64,000 nucleotides of DNA from Actinomycetes bacterium (lineage in GTDB: Bacteria; Actinomycetota; Acidimicrobiia; Acidimicrobiales; Palsa-688). Below are positions 34,352 through 42,897 of the stretch, piece after piece; position 1 is the stretch's first letter; every line of letters begins with the position of its first letter. Where the stretch lies: the NCBI GenBank assembly GCA_021828475.1, contig JAJZIY010000006.1:1-64000 (forward strand), in the 5' to 3' direction. Made by a program: the position numbers and the translations under genes. Under the pieces are notes generated by a model. It did not search any database, was not told the DNA's origin, and saw nothing but the letters and a program-made list of their open reading frames with translations.

Positions 34352-35761
34352 TCAGGAGTGCCAGGCGAAGTCCTGGGACCAGTCGATGTAGCCGTAGTAG
34401 TTGCCGTACGGGGACGGGTCGCCGAGGCCCGCCACCAGGCGCACCGGCTCGGCTGCGCCGTAGCGCAGGTACCACAGGCTCGTGCCCCGCACGAAGAGCA
34501 CGCCGCCTGGTGTGGTCAGCGGGTCGTGGGCTCCCTGGCCCGCAGCCGCCAGGTAACGGGGCGCGATGGCGCCGGGCCCCGTTACGTAGAGGCGCATGGC
34601 GCCGTACCAGGCCAGCGCCCTCGCCTCGGTGAACGGAGCCTCCTGCCAGGTGGCGCCGGTGCCGGCGGCCTTTCGCGCACCAGGGGCCGCCGCCGCCGGT
34701 GCAACGTCGTAAACCAGGGCGCCGTCGGGCTCCCACGCCGGGGCGAGGGCCATACGGCCGGCAGGGACAGGGACCGACCGGCACCCACCGCCGGGCAGCC
34801 GGCACAGCTCCAGGTGCTTGCCTGCGACCCACACCTCGCGGTCACCACCGGCCACGAAGGCCAGCTGCCCCCCGCCCGGCGCCCACGACACCCACTCCTG
34901 GTGAACGAGCATCGTTCCAAGCGAGGAGGCGCGGCCCGAGGCAAGGTCGACGCTGGTGAGCATGAGCCCGTCGGCTGCGATGCTGGCGGAGCAGTACGGG
35001 TCGTCCCAGACGAGCAGTCCCCGCCCGCCGGGCCACCAGCCCTGCAGCTGGGTGCAGCTGCCCGCCTCCTGGCTCGGTGCGTAGACGGGGCGGGGTGACC
35101 ACTCCGACGACGGGGTCACCACCACTTCCTGGCTCTTGGAGGAGCGCGAGCGGTAACTGACGGCAAGCGACGCCCCCTCCGGGGACCACGCCAGCGATGC
35201 GCCGAAACCGGACGAGCTTTCGAGCCGGCGCACCGAGAACGGTCCTCCGCCGCTCACCGGCGGGGTCGCAAGGTCGACGGCAGTGCGGTAGGCGCCCGCC
35301 GGCTCGCCGCGGGCCGGAGGTAGGAGGAGCTCGTAGGCGAGGACATCGCGCCCCGACGGGGCCCAGGCCCAGGCTGTCACCTGGGGTCCCACCGGGCTGA
35401 TGCGCACCAGGTCGGCGCCGTCAGCTCGTACGGCCCACAGCTGGGGCTGGCGGCCCGGTTGGGCCGCTGTCGGGCTCGGGCGCATGAACGCCACCCAGCG
35501 CCCATCGGCGGACCACCGGGGATCCGAGACGGTGCCCGCTCCCGGGGCGAAGGTCCTCCGGCCGGTTGGCCCCAACAGCTCCAGGCGACCGTGCACCACC
35601 ACTGCCACCTCGCCTGCGGGACGCCCCGGCGTAGCGCCACCGCTCCCCCGCGCCTGCGGGTGCACCGGCGCCAGGGCGATGGCCACTGCCGCGGCCGCGC
35701 CGAGGGCGCGGCGCATCGCGGCAGCCGGCTGCGCCAGGCCCGACATTCCCGTGCACCCCAT
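34352..35761 (-). CDS. Secreted TolB/WD40-like beta-propeller protein
   Basis: 469 residues from ATG at 35761; ATG 35716 (MRRALG) is an equally good signal-peptide start. After the hydrophobic AAAAVAIALAPV signal, blades are marked by repeats such as DPRWSADGRWVAF, AWSPEGASLAV, SWAPGGGQLAF and PAWEPDGALVY, as in TolB-like or DPP-IV-type propellers. No hydrolase domain follows, so it is a stand-alone propeller, perhaps a binding protein. It lies upstream of the other secreted gene on the same strand, 192 bases away. Confidence 0.75.
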   Translation of the reverse strand: MGCTGMSGLAQPAAAMRRALGAAAAVAIALAPVHPQARGSGGATPGRPAGEVAVVVHGRLELLGPTGRRTFAPGAGTVSDPRWSADGRWVAFMRPSPTAAQPGRQPQLWAVRADGADLVRISPVGPQVTAWAWAPSGRDVLAYELLLPPARGEPAGAYRTAVDLATPPVSGGGPFSVRRLESSSGFGASLAWSPEGASLAVSYRSRSSKSQEVVVTPSSEWSPRPVYAPSQEAGSCTQLQGWWPGGRGLLVWDDPYCSASIAADGLMLTSVDLASGRASSLGTMLVHQEWVSWAPGGGQLAFVAGGDREVWVAGKHLELCRLPGGGCRSVPVPAGRMALAPAWEPDGALVYDVAPAAAAPGARKAAGTGATWQEAPFTEARALAWYGAMRLYVTGPGAIAPRYLAAAGQGAHDPLTTPGGVLFVRGTSLWYLRYGAAEPVRLVAGLGDPSPYGNYYGYIDWSQDFAWHS

Positions 35762-35863
35762 ACGCCTGTTGGAAGTGCGCCAGGCACGTGCAAGGTTCCA
35801 GCGCAGCGCGCTACGGGAGGGGGCCCGTCGTCCCCTCCCCCGTGTTGGCCCCGCCCACATAAC

Positions 35864-35874
35864 GTCACTGTGAC
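35864..35874. promoter_or_regulatory. Palindrome GTCACTGTGAC (site B)
   Basis: Perfect palindrome flanked by ATAAC and GTAAT, about 100 bases upstream of the propeller gene and 120 bases before the -10 box of the divergent microprotein gene, a position suitable for an operator. Confidence 0.5.
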
Positions 35875-35992
35875 GTAATGATGCTACGGACGTGGCCGCG
35901 CCCCACGGGCAGTTTGCCCGCCTCCCGGCCATGCCCTCGCTCAGCCAGAAGGTCGAGGCCGTCCTGAGCTGGGCGCCGTGAGAGCCGCCCGG

Positions 35993-35998
35993 TAGTAT
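35993..35998 (+). promoter_or_regulatory. -10 box (TAGTAT) before the microprotein gene
   Basis: TAGTAT lies 44 bases before TTG 36043; the leader contains GGGAG as ribosome-binding site. Confidence 0.45.
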
Positions 35999-36042
35999 CA
36001 CGGGCGCGGCGCCGTACAGCGCCGGCTACCACGGGAGCCCGC

Positions 36043-36204
36043 TTGCGACGCAGGACCTTGTTGAGATGGAGCGGACTGGCGGCCTGGGCTGCACATGTCG
36101 CGCTGTCGCGTCTCGGCGTCTACCGGTGCCCGCGCTGCCGCGGACGGCTCAACTTCCGCTGGTGGTGCAAGCGCTGCCAGCGCTACAGGTTGCCTCGTCG
36201 CTGA
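36043..36204 (+). CDS. 53-residue zinc-ribbon microprotein
   Basis: TTG start with GGGAG seven bases upstream and a TAGTAT -10 box. The product is very basic (many Arg) and Trp-rich, with two CxxC knuckles, RCPRCRGRL and WCKRCQRYR, twelve residues apart, ending Leu-Pro-Arg-Arg. It is too short for most gene finders. A four-cysteine zinc ribbon binding nucleic acid or ribosome is likely from composition; no family name can be given. Confidence 0.55.
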   Translation: MRRRTLLRWSGLAAWAAHVALSRLGVYRCPRCRGRLNFRWWCKRCQRYRLPRR

Positions 36205-36416
36205 AAGCGCGCTCGGCCAACATCGGCACCGGGAACGGCGGCGACGGAGCAGAGCGCTGGTGGAGGCACCGGCCATCCTCGTCGTACGGGGTCGCCCCTC
36301 GTCCGTAGCTGGTCGAGGGTGGCGTCGGTGGATGGTGCCACCTGCGTGGTATTTCGGTGCACGGGGCCCGTGGACACCCCCTTCTGTCCGCCAGCGGCCC
36401 GGGCGAGCATGGGGGC

Positions 36417-37454
36417 ATGGGCAACGAGGTCTCGTCCGTGCCGGCACCCGCCGGGCACCTGCATAGCGGGCAACCTGGACAGTGGGCCCGCAGCGCCAGG
36501 ACGGTCAGGTCGCTGCGGGTCGCTCTCGCTCTGACCTGGCTGCTCGACGGAGGCCTGCAACTGCAGCCTTTCATGTTCACCAAGGGTTTCGTCGACGACG
36601 TCCTGGTGCCCAGCACCCAGGGCAACCCGGGTTTCGTGGCCCGCCCCACGCTCGCCGTTGCGCACCTCATCGAGCCGCACATCGCGCTCTGGAACACCCT
36701 GTTCGCTGCCGTTCAGGTCGCCATCGGGGCGGGCCTGCTCATCTCCAGCCTCGCCCGGCGGGGAGGCCTGCTTCGCCTGGCGCTCGGTGGTTCTTTCCTC
36801 TGGGCGGCCGCGGTGTGGTGGCTGTCCGAGGGCCTGGGAGGCGTGCTGACCGGTTCCTCGCCGCTGTCGGGTGCGCCGGGTGCGGTGGTCCTCTACGTCG
36901 TCGCCGGGGCACTGCTCTGGCCTGGGCGCGCCACGATGGACGACCCGGTACCAGCCCCCGTGCTCGGAACCGCGGTGGCCCGGGCGACCTGGCTCGGCCT
37001 GTGGGCGCTGTGCGCCCTGCTCATGCTCGAGCCCGGCAACCAAGCTCCTGGGGCGGTCTCGTCGGTCCTGTCCAGCGCGGCGGCTGGAGAGCCCGCAGGC
37101 CTCCGGGGGCTGCTCTCGGGCGCGGGGCGCGACCTGGCCGGTACCGGGCCATGGTTGGACTCCCTGCTCGCCCTGGTCATGCTCCTGGTCGGTGCCGGCG
37201 TGGCACTGCGGGTGCGGCCCAGGGCCGCTTTGGCGGCCGCCATTGTCCTGAGCGTTGCCATCTGGGTCTTCGGTGAGGCCTTCGGTGGGGTCCTCACCGG
37301 CCAGGGCACCGACCCGAACAGCGGGCCGTTGTGGGTGCTGCTCGCGGCCTGCATGTGGGCCGGCCTGCCCCCGTCGCCGCAACTGGCCCGTCGACGGCAG
37401 CTCCGCTTCGAGGCCCTGAAGGCCGGTCGCGGTACCCAGGCGGCACAGGCCTAG
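36417..37454 (+). CDS. Membrane protein with internal duplication
   Basis: 345 residues, about eight hydrophobic segments. The two halves repeat: WLSEGLGGVLTG followed by PLSGAPG at about 135-155, and WVFGEAFGGVLTG followed by DPNSGP at about 283-303, each preceded by a G-rich helix (AIGAGLL, LVGAGVAL). The first half resembles DoxX-like small membrane proteins. Function unknown. Start ATG 36417 (MGNEV) is chosen by position; a longer frame exists. Confidence 0.7.
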   Translation: MGNEVSSVPAPAGHLHSGQPGQWARSARTVRSLRVALALTWLLDGGLQLQPFMFTKGFVDDVLVPSTQGNPGFVARPTLAVAHLIEPHIALWNTLFAAVQVAIGAGLLISSLARRGGLLRLALGGSFLWAAAVWWLSEGLGGVLTGSSPLSGAPGAVVLYVVAGALLWPGRATMDDPVPAPVLGTAVARATWLGLWALCALLMLEPGNQAPGAVSSVLSSAAAGEPAGLRGLLSGAGRDLAGTGPWLDSLLALVMLLVGAGVALRVRPRAALAAAIVLSVAIWVFGEAFGGVLTGQGTDPNSGPLWVLLAACMWAGLPPSPQLARRRQLRFEALKAGRGTQAAQA

Positions 37455-37513
37455 GCGGCGTTGCTTTTCGCCGGCGCGCGTGCTCACGATCGGTGAAAGG
37501 CAGGGAGCCGCTG

Positions 37514-38572
37514 CTAGAGGACCGAAGTCCGCGGCCCCGCCTCGAGGGCGTCGAGGAGCGCCGCACGGATGGTCGGCCTCGTGGCGAAGACCAAGAAGAG
37601 CGCCGCTTCGCGGCCCAGGCGCTCGGCTACGTCGCCGCGCAGGGCCGAGGCGCTGCCACGGTGGACTGCGAGCGCCTGCGCGCAGCGCACGGCCAGGCCG
37701 CTGGCCTGCGCCCGCGCCACCGCAGCCTCGCCAGGGTCGGCGGCCGAGATCAGGGCCTTGCGACAGCTGCGCAGACGGTCCTCCAGCGAGGGCGCGTCCA
37801 TGAGCGAGCAACAGCGCCTGGCCACCCCCAGGGCGAAAAAGCCGTTGAGCCGCAGATCCTCGGCCGCTCCCACGTCGGGCGGGCCCTTTTCCACTGATAC
37901 GACCATGTCGGCCGGTACCACGATTCGGTCGAACCCGAGGCGCACCGTACCCGTGGCGTTGAGGGCGGCGAGGGCGGTGGGCGAGACAGCGAGCCCGTCC
38001 TGGTCCCGCGCCGGCACAACGACGCTCACGATCTCGCCACCCGGCCCGCTGGCAACGACGAGGAGGATGTCGACCATCCCCCATCCGCTCACCCAGGGAG
38101 CCTGGCCGCTGAGAGCCCAGCCGTGCGCGCCGGGCTCCGCCCTGAGCCTCACCGGTCCGGGCATCAGGCCCGTCAGCACGACACCGGCCCTGGTGCGGCC
38201 CGTCGTGGCAGCCTCCAGCCACCGGCTGCGCATGGCGGCCGGAGCCCCTGGGCCAGCCATGGCCCTCACGAACCTCAGGTGTTGCACCCACACCAGGGCG
38301 GTGGCTGCGCAGCTCCCGGCCAGTTCTTCCAGCACGGCGCCCAACTGGTCCGTACCGAGGCCGAGCCCGCCCGCCTCCACCGGAGCCGCGGCCCCGTAGA
38401 GGCCGGCGACGGCAAGGGCGTCGAAGTTGGCCTGCGGCACGCTCTCGGCCCCGTCGACCTGGGCAGCCGTCTCCCAGAGAAGCTGCGAGGCGGCGTCGAG
38501 CCCGGTGCGTGCGCGCTCGTCGAGCGAGGCGTAGGCGCGGGGCCGCAGGTCCGCGAAGTGGGCGTCGGTCAC
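37514..38572 (-). CDS. Acyl-CoA dehydrogenase family protein
   Basis: 352 residues from GTG at 38572. The N-terminal helical part (YGAAAPVEAGGLGLGTDQLGAVLEEL), the middle beta domain (LSGQAPWVSGWGMVDILLVVA) and the C-terminal helical bundle match the ACAD fold; it is slightly short. Two neighbouring cysteines (ARRCCSL) replace the usual aromatic-rich region, and I cannot place a catalytic Glu with confidence, so the reaction is uncertain. A TAGTTT hexamer eight bases before the GTG suggests a leaderless transcript starting just after the GGDEF-EAL gene. Confidence 0.8.
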   Translation of the reverse strand: MTDAHFADLRPRAYASLDERARTGLDAASQLLWETAAQVDGAESVPQANFDALAVAGLYGAAAPVEAGGLGLGTDQLGAVLEELAGSCAATALVWVQHLRFVRAMAGPGAPAAMRSRWLEAATTGRTRAGVVLTGLMPGPVRLRAEPGAHGWALSGQAPWVSGWGMVDILLVVASGPGGEIVSVVVPARDQDGLAVSPTALAALNATGTVRLGFDRIVVPADMVVSVEKGPPDVGAAEDLRLNGFFALGVARRCCSLMDAPSLEDRLRSCRKALISAADPGEAAVARAQASGLAVRCAQALAVHRGSASALRGDVAERLGREAALFLVFATRPTIRAALLDALEAGPRTSVL

Positions 38573-38580
38573 GACGCTCG

Positions 38581-38586
38581 AAACTA
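38581..38586 (-). promoter_or_regulatory. -10 box (TAGTTT) of leaderless ACAD gene
   Basis: TAGTTT on the minus strand ends eight bases before GTG 38572 and begins nine bases after the stop codon of the upstream GGDEF-EAL gene. Confidence 0.6.
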
Positions 38587-38595
38587 GGCCCCCCG

Positions 38596-41265
38596 TCAGG
38601 CGTCTGCGGCGGAACCGCTCATCGAACGCCCCGCTCCGCCGTAGGAGGCCCGTGCCCCCGTGGCCTGGCCGTTGGTGACCGTGCTGGGCCACCTCATGAA
38701 GGCGGCCAGCCACAGCTCGCACTCCGGTGCCGGCAGGGGCCTGGCGAGGTAGTAGCCCTGGGCGGCGTGGCAGCCGAGCCTGGCCAGGCGGTGCAGGGTG
38801 GCCTTGTCCTCGACGCCCTCGGCGATCACCGTCTTGCCAAGGCTGCGTGCCAGCTCGATGGTCGAGCGCACTATGGCCTCGTCCGCCTTGTCGTGCACCA
38901 TCTCCTTGACGAAGGAGCAGTCGATCTTCAGGTCCTTGAAGGGCAGCTGCTTCAGGCGGCTGAGAGAGGAGAAGCCGGTCCCGTAGTCGTCGATCGACAG
39001 CCCGATGCCGAGGGCACGGAGCTCCCGGAGCGCCCGCTCGGAGCTGGTCGGGTCGGTCATCATCGACGACTCGGTGAGCTCGAGGGTCAGCGCCTCGGCA
39101 GGCAGGCCGGCGCGGGCCAGCGCGCCAAGTACGCGCTCGGGCACCTCTCCGCCCGCCAGGGTGCGGGCCGAGAGGTTGACCGCCACGGTGAGGCGCGGCA
39201 CCATCTCGCGCCAGGCCCTCAACTGCTCGAGGGCGCGGTCCACGACCCACCACGTGAGCGGGTCGATGAGCCCGGCGCTCTCGGCGACCGGGATGAACTC
39301 GAGCGGGGAGATCCGGCCGAACTGTTCGTGCTCCCAGCGCAGCAGGGCCTCGCAGCCGAGCACCTCGCCGGTGCCGAGCTGGACGACAGGCTGGTACCAA
39401 AGGGACAGGCCGCCCGATGACAGGGCACGTCTGAGCTCGGTGGCAAGGGTGAGACGGCGCAGGGTGGAGCGGTCCTCGGCGGCATCGTAGAAGTGCACAC
39501 CGCCGCCCGCCTCCTTGGCGACGTACATGGCGACGTCAGCGTGGCGCATCAGGTTGACGGCGTCCCTCGTGCGCCCTTGCGCTGCAGCGACCGCCACGCC
39601 GAGGCTCGCCCGGAGGTCGAGGCGCACCTCTCCGATCTGGCACGGTCCGGCGATCACGTCCAGGATGACCTGGCAGGCGGGCCTCAACTGGTCCCTACCG
39701 GCGATGTCGGGGAGCAGGACGGCGAACTCGTCGCCACCCAGGCGGGCGACCGTGCCCCGTCCCGTTCCGAAGGGGAGCAACCTGCCGGCCACTTCGCGCA
39801 GAACGGCGTCACCCGTACGGTGCCCGAGCGTGTCGTTGATGTCCTTGAACCCCTCCAGGTCGATGAGGACGACCGCCACGCTGCCGGGGCCCCCCTCCGA
39901 GAGGAGCTCCTGGAGACGTTCGGACACGGCCAGGCGGTTGGGCAGGCCGGTGAGGGTGTCGTGGCGCGACTGGTACTGACGGACCGAGACCTCGCTGCGA
40001 AGCTTCGACACCAGGTCGCTGCTGTGCAGCGCTCCGCCGGCATTGGCCGCCAGGGCCCCGAAGAGACGCAGGTCGGAAAGCTTGAACGGCTCCTGCCCGA
40101 AGGGCCGGTCCGACACCATGAGGTACCCGGCCCGGGTGCCGTCGCGCTCGAGGGGTGCTATCAGTGCGTCCCCGATACCGGCGTCGTCGAGTACCCGGGT
40201 CAGCTCGGCGTGGTCCTGGCTGCCCGGGCACATGGCCGGGCCGGCGGCCTGGGCCAGCCTGTCCACTTGGCTCATCAGCTCGCCGTGGGTGAAACGTACC
40301 CCGTTGTCGCGCTCGATCACTCCCCTGCTCACAAGGTGCTCGACCGGCCTCTCGAAGGGCATGACGAGCTCGGCCCGGCCTGCGCGCATCAGCCGCCTGG
40401 CGTCCTCCAACACGGCGCCCATGACCTCGTGCGCATCGCCCAGCGCGGTGATGCGCCTCGTCGACTCGTAGATCCCGTGCAGGTTGGAGTAGCGACGGAT
40501 GGCGACAACGGTCGTCCGGTACGCGGCGTAAGCGGCAACCGCCACGACGAAGAAGAGCACAGCGCTCCACGGGTAGACCGAGACCAGCACTACGGCTATC
40601 AGGCCACCACCGGCGCCGGCGGCCAGACGGGTTGTGGCCTGCACCAGGGCGGCGACGCCTGGAAGGCGCCGCCAGCGCCTGTGGAGCAGGGCCAGCATGG
40701 CCGAGCCCAGCGTCAGCTCACCGAGCGTCATGGTCACAACGGCCAGCGCCCCGGCCAGCCAGCCCGGTCCAGTGCGAGGCGACTCCCCGTCCGCCAGCAG
40801 GTGGTAGACGACCGGGGCCACGCTCACCGGTACCAGGTAGCAGGCCCAGTTGGCCAGTGCCTGGGCCCACGAGCGCCGCCCGGCCCAGGTCGCCGGCACG
40901 TAGCCCGCCGAGAAGGCGAGGACGGCCAGGACGGGTGGCAGGAACACCACGCCGACGAGCGCAGGCAGCTCGCACAGGGGCACCGCAACGGAGACCCGGC
41001 GCGCCCCGACACTCACGGGGTAGCGGGCAGTGGCCCACACGCCGACGGCGACCAGCGGCAAGAGGGCAGGCAACCGGTGGGGCACTGGCGCCGGCCCGGC
41101 GGATCCGACGTAGACGGCCCACGCGCTGACGGCCAGCATCACCAGCGCGAAGAAAACGGCGCGACCCTGAGGGCCCCAGGCTGCCGGCAACCGGCTGGCC
41201 TGCCCCCTCTCCCCGGCGCGCTCGTCAGCGTCCCTGCTCAATCGGTGCCTTTCGGGTGTGGGCAA
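38596..41265 (-). CDS. Membrane GAF-GGDEF-EAL c-di-GMP signalling protein
   Basis: 889 residues from TTG at 41265 (GAGG upstream); TTG 41241 (AAAGG upstream) is an alternative. Seven or eight hydrophobic segments (about 35-260) form an integral membrane sensor, followed by a GAF-like domain (270-425), GGDEF (motif 510-514, intact) and EAL (motif 639-641, intact, with VNLSART, ELTES, IDDYGTG and AEGVED). Both synthesis and hydrolysis of c-di-GMP are possible. Second c-di-GMP enzyme in the window. Confidence 0.93.
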   Translation of the reverse strand: MPTPERHRLSRDADERAGERGQASRLPAAWGPQGRAVFFALVMLAVSAWAVYVGSAGPAPVPHRLPALLPLVAVGVWATARYPVSVGARRVSVAVPLCELPALVGVVFLPPVLAVLAFSAGYVPATWAGRRSWAQALANWACYLVPVSVAPVVYHLLADGESPRTGPGWLAGALAVVTMTLGELTLGSAMLALLHRRWRRLPGVAALVQATTRLAAGAGGGLIAVVLVSVYPWSAVLFFVVAVAAYAAYRTTVVAIRRYSNLHGIYESTRRITALGDAHEVMGAVLEDARRLMRAGRAELVMPFERPVEHLVSRGVIERDNGVRFTHGELMSQVDRLAQAAGPAMCPGSQDHAELTRVLDDAGIGDALIAPLERDGTRAGYLMVSDRPFGQEPFKLSDLRLFGALAANAGGALHSSDLVSKLRSEVSVRQYQSRHDTLTGLPNRLAVSERLQELLSEGGPGSVAVVLIDLEGFKDINDTLGHRTGDAVLREVAGRLLPFGTGRGTVARLGGDEFAVLLPDIAGRDQLRPACQVILDVIAGPCQIGEVRLDLRASLGVAVAAAQGRTRDAVNLMRHADVAMYVAKEAGGGVHFYDAAEDRSTLRRLTLATELRRALSSGGLSLWYQPVVQLGTGEVLGCEALLRWEHEQFGRISPLEFIPVAESAGLIDPLTWWVVDRALEQLRAWREMVPRLTVAVNLSARTLAGGEVPERVLGALARAGLPAEALTLELTESSMMTDPTSSERALRELRALGIGLSIDDYGTGFSSLSRLKQLPFKDLKIDCSFVKEMVHDKADEAIVRSTIELARSLGKTVIAEGVEDKATLHRLARLGCHAAQGYYLARPLPAPECELWLAAFMRWPSTVTNGQATGARASYGGAGRSMSGSAADA

Positions 41266-41790
41266 TCTGCCACACCTCTAGTCGGCCCCGCGCGCCGGAT
41301 GCTGAAGGCACCACCGCTACCGGTGACATCCGCCTTAGCGCAAGACCACACCGCGGCGCACAACCGAGGCAAACCACGCAATAGCGGAAAGCCGACATGG
41401 CACCTGCTACCGAAAACTGGAGAGAGGTCGGCCGACCAAGGGGGCCTGGTAGCGCTGCCACGAAGCGCCGGTCGCAGCCAGCAGGCCCGGACCAAGGGGG
41501 CCTGGTAGCGCTGCCACGAAGCGCCGGTCGCAGCCAGCCGGCCCGGACCAAGGGGGCCTGGTAGTGCTGCCACGAAGCGCCGGTCGCAGCCAGCAGGCCC
41601 CGCCGGTGACCGCCGGCCGCTGGGCCCAGCTCGTACCCGGTGCGCCCGGCACTGCTGACCGCCCCCACTGGCCGCCGCCAGCGGCGCTGGACGTTCGGGC
41701 ATGAAGCCGGGGCCCGTGTGGGTACTTGTCCGGACGGGCGAGCCCTCGTGGTGGGCGCGCTCAGCAGCGCTGGGAGGAGGAGACAGGACA
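41266..41790. other. Long non-coding region with structured repeats
   Basis: 525 bases between the GGDEF-EAL gene and the SDR gene. It holds the triple 56-bp repeat and the SDR ribosome-binding site; I see no other gene. An upstream ATG at 41701 in the SDR frame could extend that protein by 30 residues. Confidence 0.6.
41435..41602. repeat. Three head-to-tail copies of a 56-bp structured repeat
   Basis: Copies begin at 41435, 41491 and 41547, differing at only a few positions. Each unit begins near GGGCCTG and ends CAGGCCC, and contains an inner inverted repeat (AGCGCT, GCCACGA, AGCGCC), so each can fold as a branched hairpin. There are no spacers. Confidence 0.93.
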
Positions 41791-42897
41791 GTGGCTGACA
41801 GGAGGGTGGCGGTCATAACCGGGGCGTCGGCTGGCGTCGGCCGGGCCACGGCGAGGATGTTCGCGGAGAACGGCTTCGACGTGGCCGTGGTCGCCCGGGG
41901 CAGTGCCGGCATCGACGCCGCGGCGACCGAAGCCAGGGCCCAGGGCGCGAAGGCGGTGGCGCTGGCCGCCGACGTTGCCGTCTTCGACGAGGTCGACGCC
42001 GCGGCATCCCTGGTCGAAGAGCAGCTCGGGCCGATCGACGTGTGGGTCAACGACGCCATGACGACGGTCTTCGCACCGATCGGGGACGTCGAGCCCGCTG
42101 ACTTCAAGCGGGCGGTCGAGGTGACGTTCCTCGGCCAGGTGTGGGGCACGATGGCGGCGCTCTCGCGCATGCGGCCACGCGACAGCGGCCATGTCGTGAA
42201 CGTGGGCTCGGCGCTGGCCTTCATCGGCATCCCGCTGCAGTCGGCGTACTGCTCGTCGAAATTCGCCTGCCGGGGCTTCTTCGAGTCCGTGCGCTCCGAG
42301 CTCATCCACGAGGGCAGCCACGTCAGGATGAGCATGGTCCACCTGCCGGCCGTGAACACCCCGCAATTCGACTGGTGCGAAACCACGATGCGCAGGCACC
42401 CCCAGCCGGTGCCGCCCATCTACCAGCCGGAGGTGCCCGCCCGTGCGATCCTCGACGCGGCACTCAGCGGGCGCGCCACGACGGTCGTGGGTGCCTGGAA
42501 CAAGGTGCTCGTGCTGGCCGGCCGTCTCTTCCCGGGCCTGGCCAACCAGTACGCGGCTCTGGCTGCGTGGGACAGCCAGATGACCGGGGAGGCGATAGTG
42601 CCCCAGGACAGGCCTGTCAACCTGTACAAGCCGGTGGACGCCGGGCGCGACCGCGGCGCGCACGGTCAGTTCGACGACAAGGCGGGGGGCTTCCTGGACC
42701 CGAGCTTCCTCAGGGCGCTGCCTGGTACGGCCAAGACGTTCGCCACCGCCGTCGCCCGCACGGTGGCCGACAAGCGCAGGCACGAGCTGAAGGGGGCCGG
42801 CGAGCGCCAACGGCTGGCCCCGGCCCGAGAGCGCGCCCATGGCGTCGAGGACGATCGCCGAGCAGTCGTCAACGAGGACCTGAGACAACGGTGCTGA
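41791..42897 (+). CDS. Short-chain dehydrogenase/reductase
   Basis: 368 residues from GTG 41791, ten bases after GGAGGAGG. TGASAGVGRA (NAD(P) site, about 10-19), a catalytic Ser in NVGSA, and YCSSK (Tyr and Lys) are present. The usual NNAG is changed to NDAM. The C-terminal 130 residues are a long non-catalytic extension. The GH15 gene overlaps the end by seven bases, so the two are co-translated. Confidence 0.87.
   Translation: MADRRVAVITGASAGVGRATARMFAENGFDVAVVARGSAGIDAAATEARAQGAKAVALAADVAVFDEVDAAASLVEEQLGPIDVWVNDAMTTVFAPIGDVEPADFKRAVEVTFLGQVWGTMAALSRMRPRDSGHVVNVGSALAFIGIPLQSAYCSSKFACRGFFESVRSELIHEGSHVRMSMVHLPAVNTPQFDWCETTMRRHPQPVPPIYQPEVPARAILDAALSGRATTVVGAWNKVLVLAGRLFPGLANQYAALAAWDSQMTGEAIVPQDRPVNLYKPVDAGRDRGAHGQFDDKAGGFLDPSFLRALPGTAKTFATAVARTVADKRRHELKGAGERQRLAPARERAHGVEDDRRAVVNEDLRQRC

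Noticed and set aside
37514..39400. Long minus-strand frame extending the ACAD gene to 39400
   Set aside because: Its first 276 codons lie inside the GGDEF-EAL gene in another frame and show no protein-like pattern; the leaderless GTG at 38572 is the better start.
39493..41508. 671-codon plus-strand open frame
   Set aside because: Antisense to the GGDEF-EAL gene and extending through the 56-bp repeats; no domain and biased low-complexity composition.
41435..41602. CRISPR-like array
   Set aside because: The 56-bp copies are contiguous with no unique spacers, and no cas gene is nearby.
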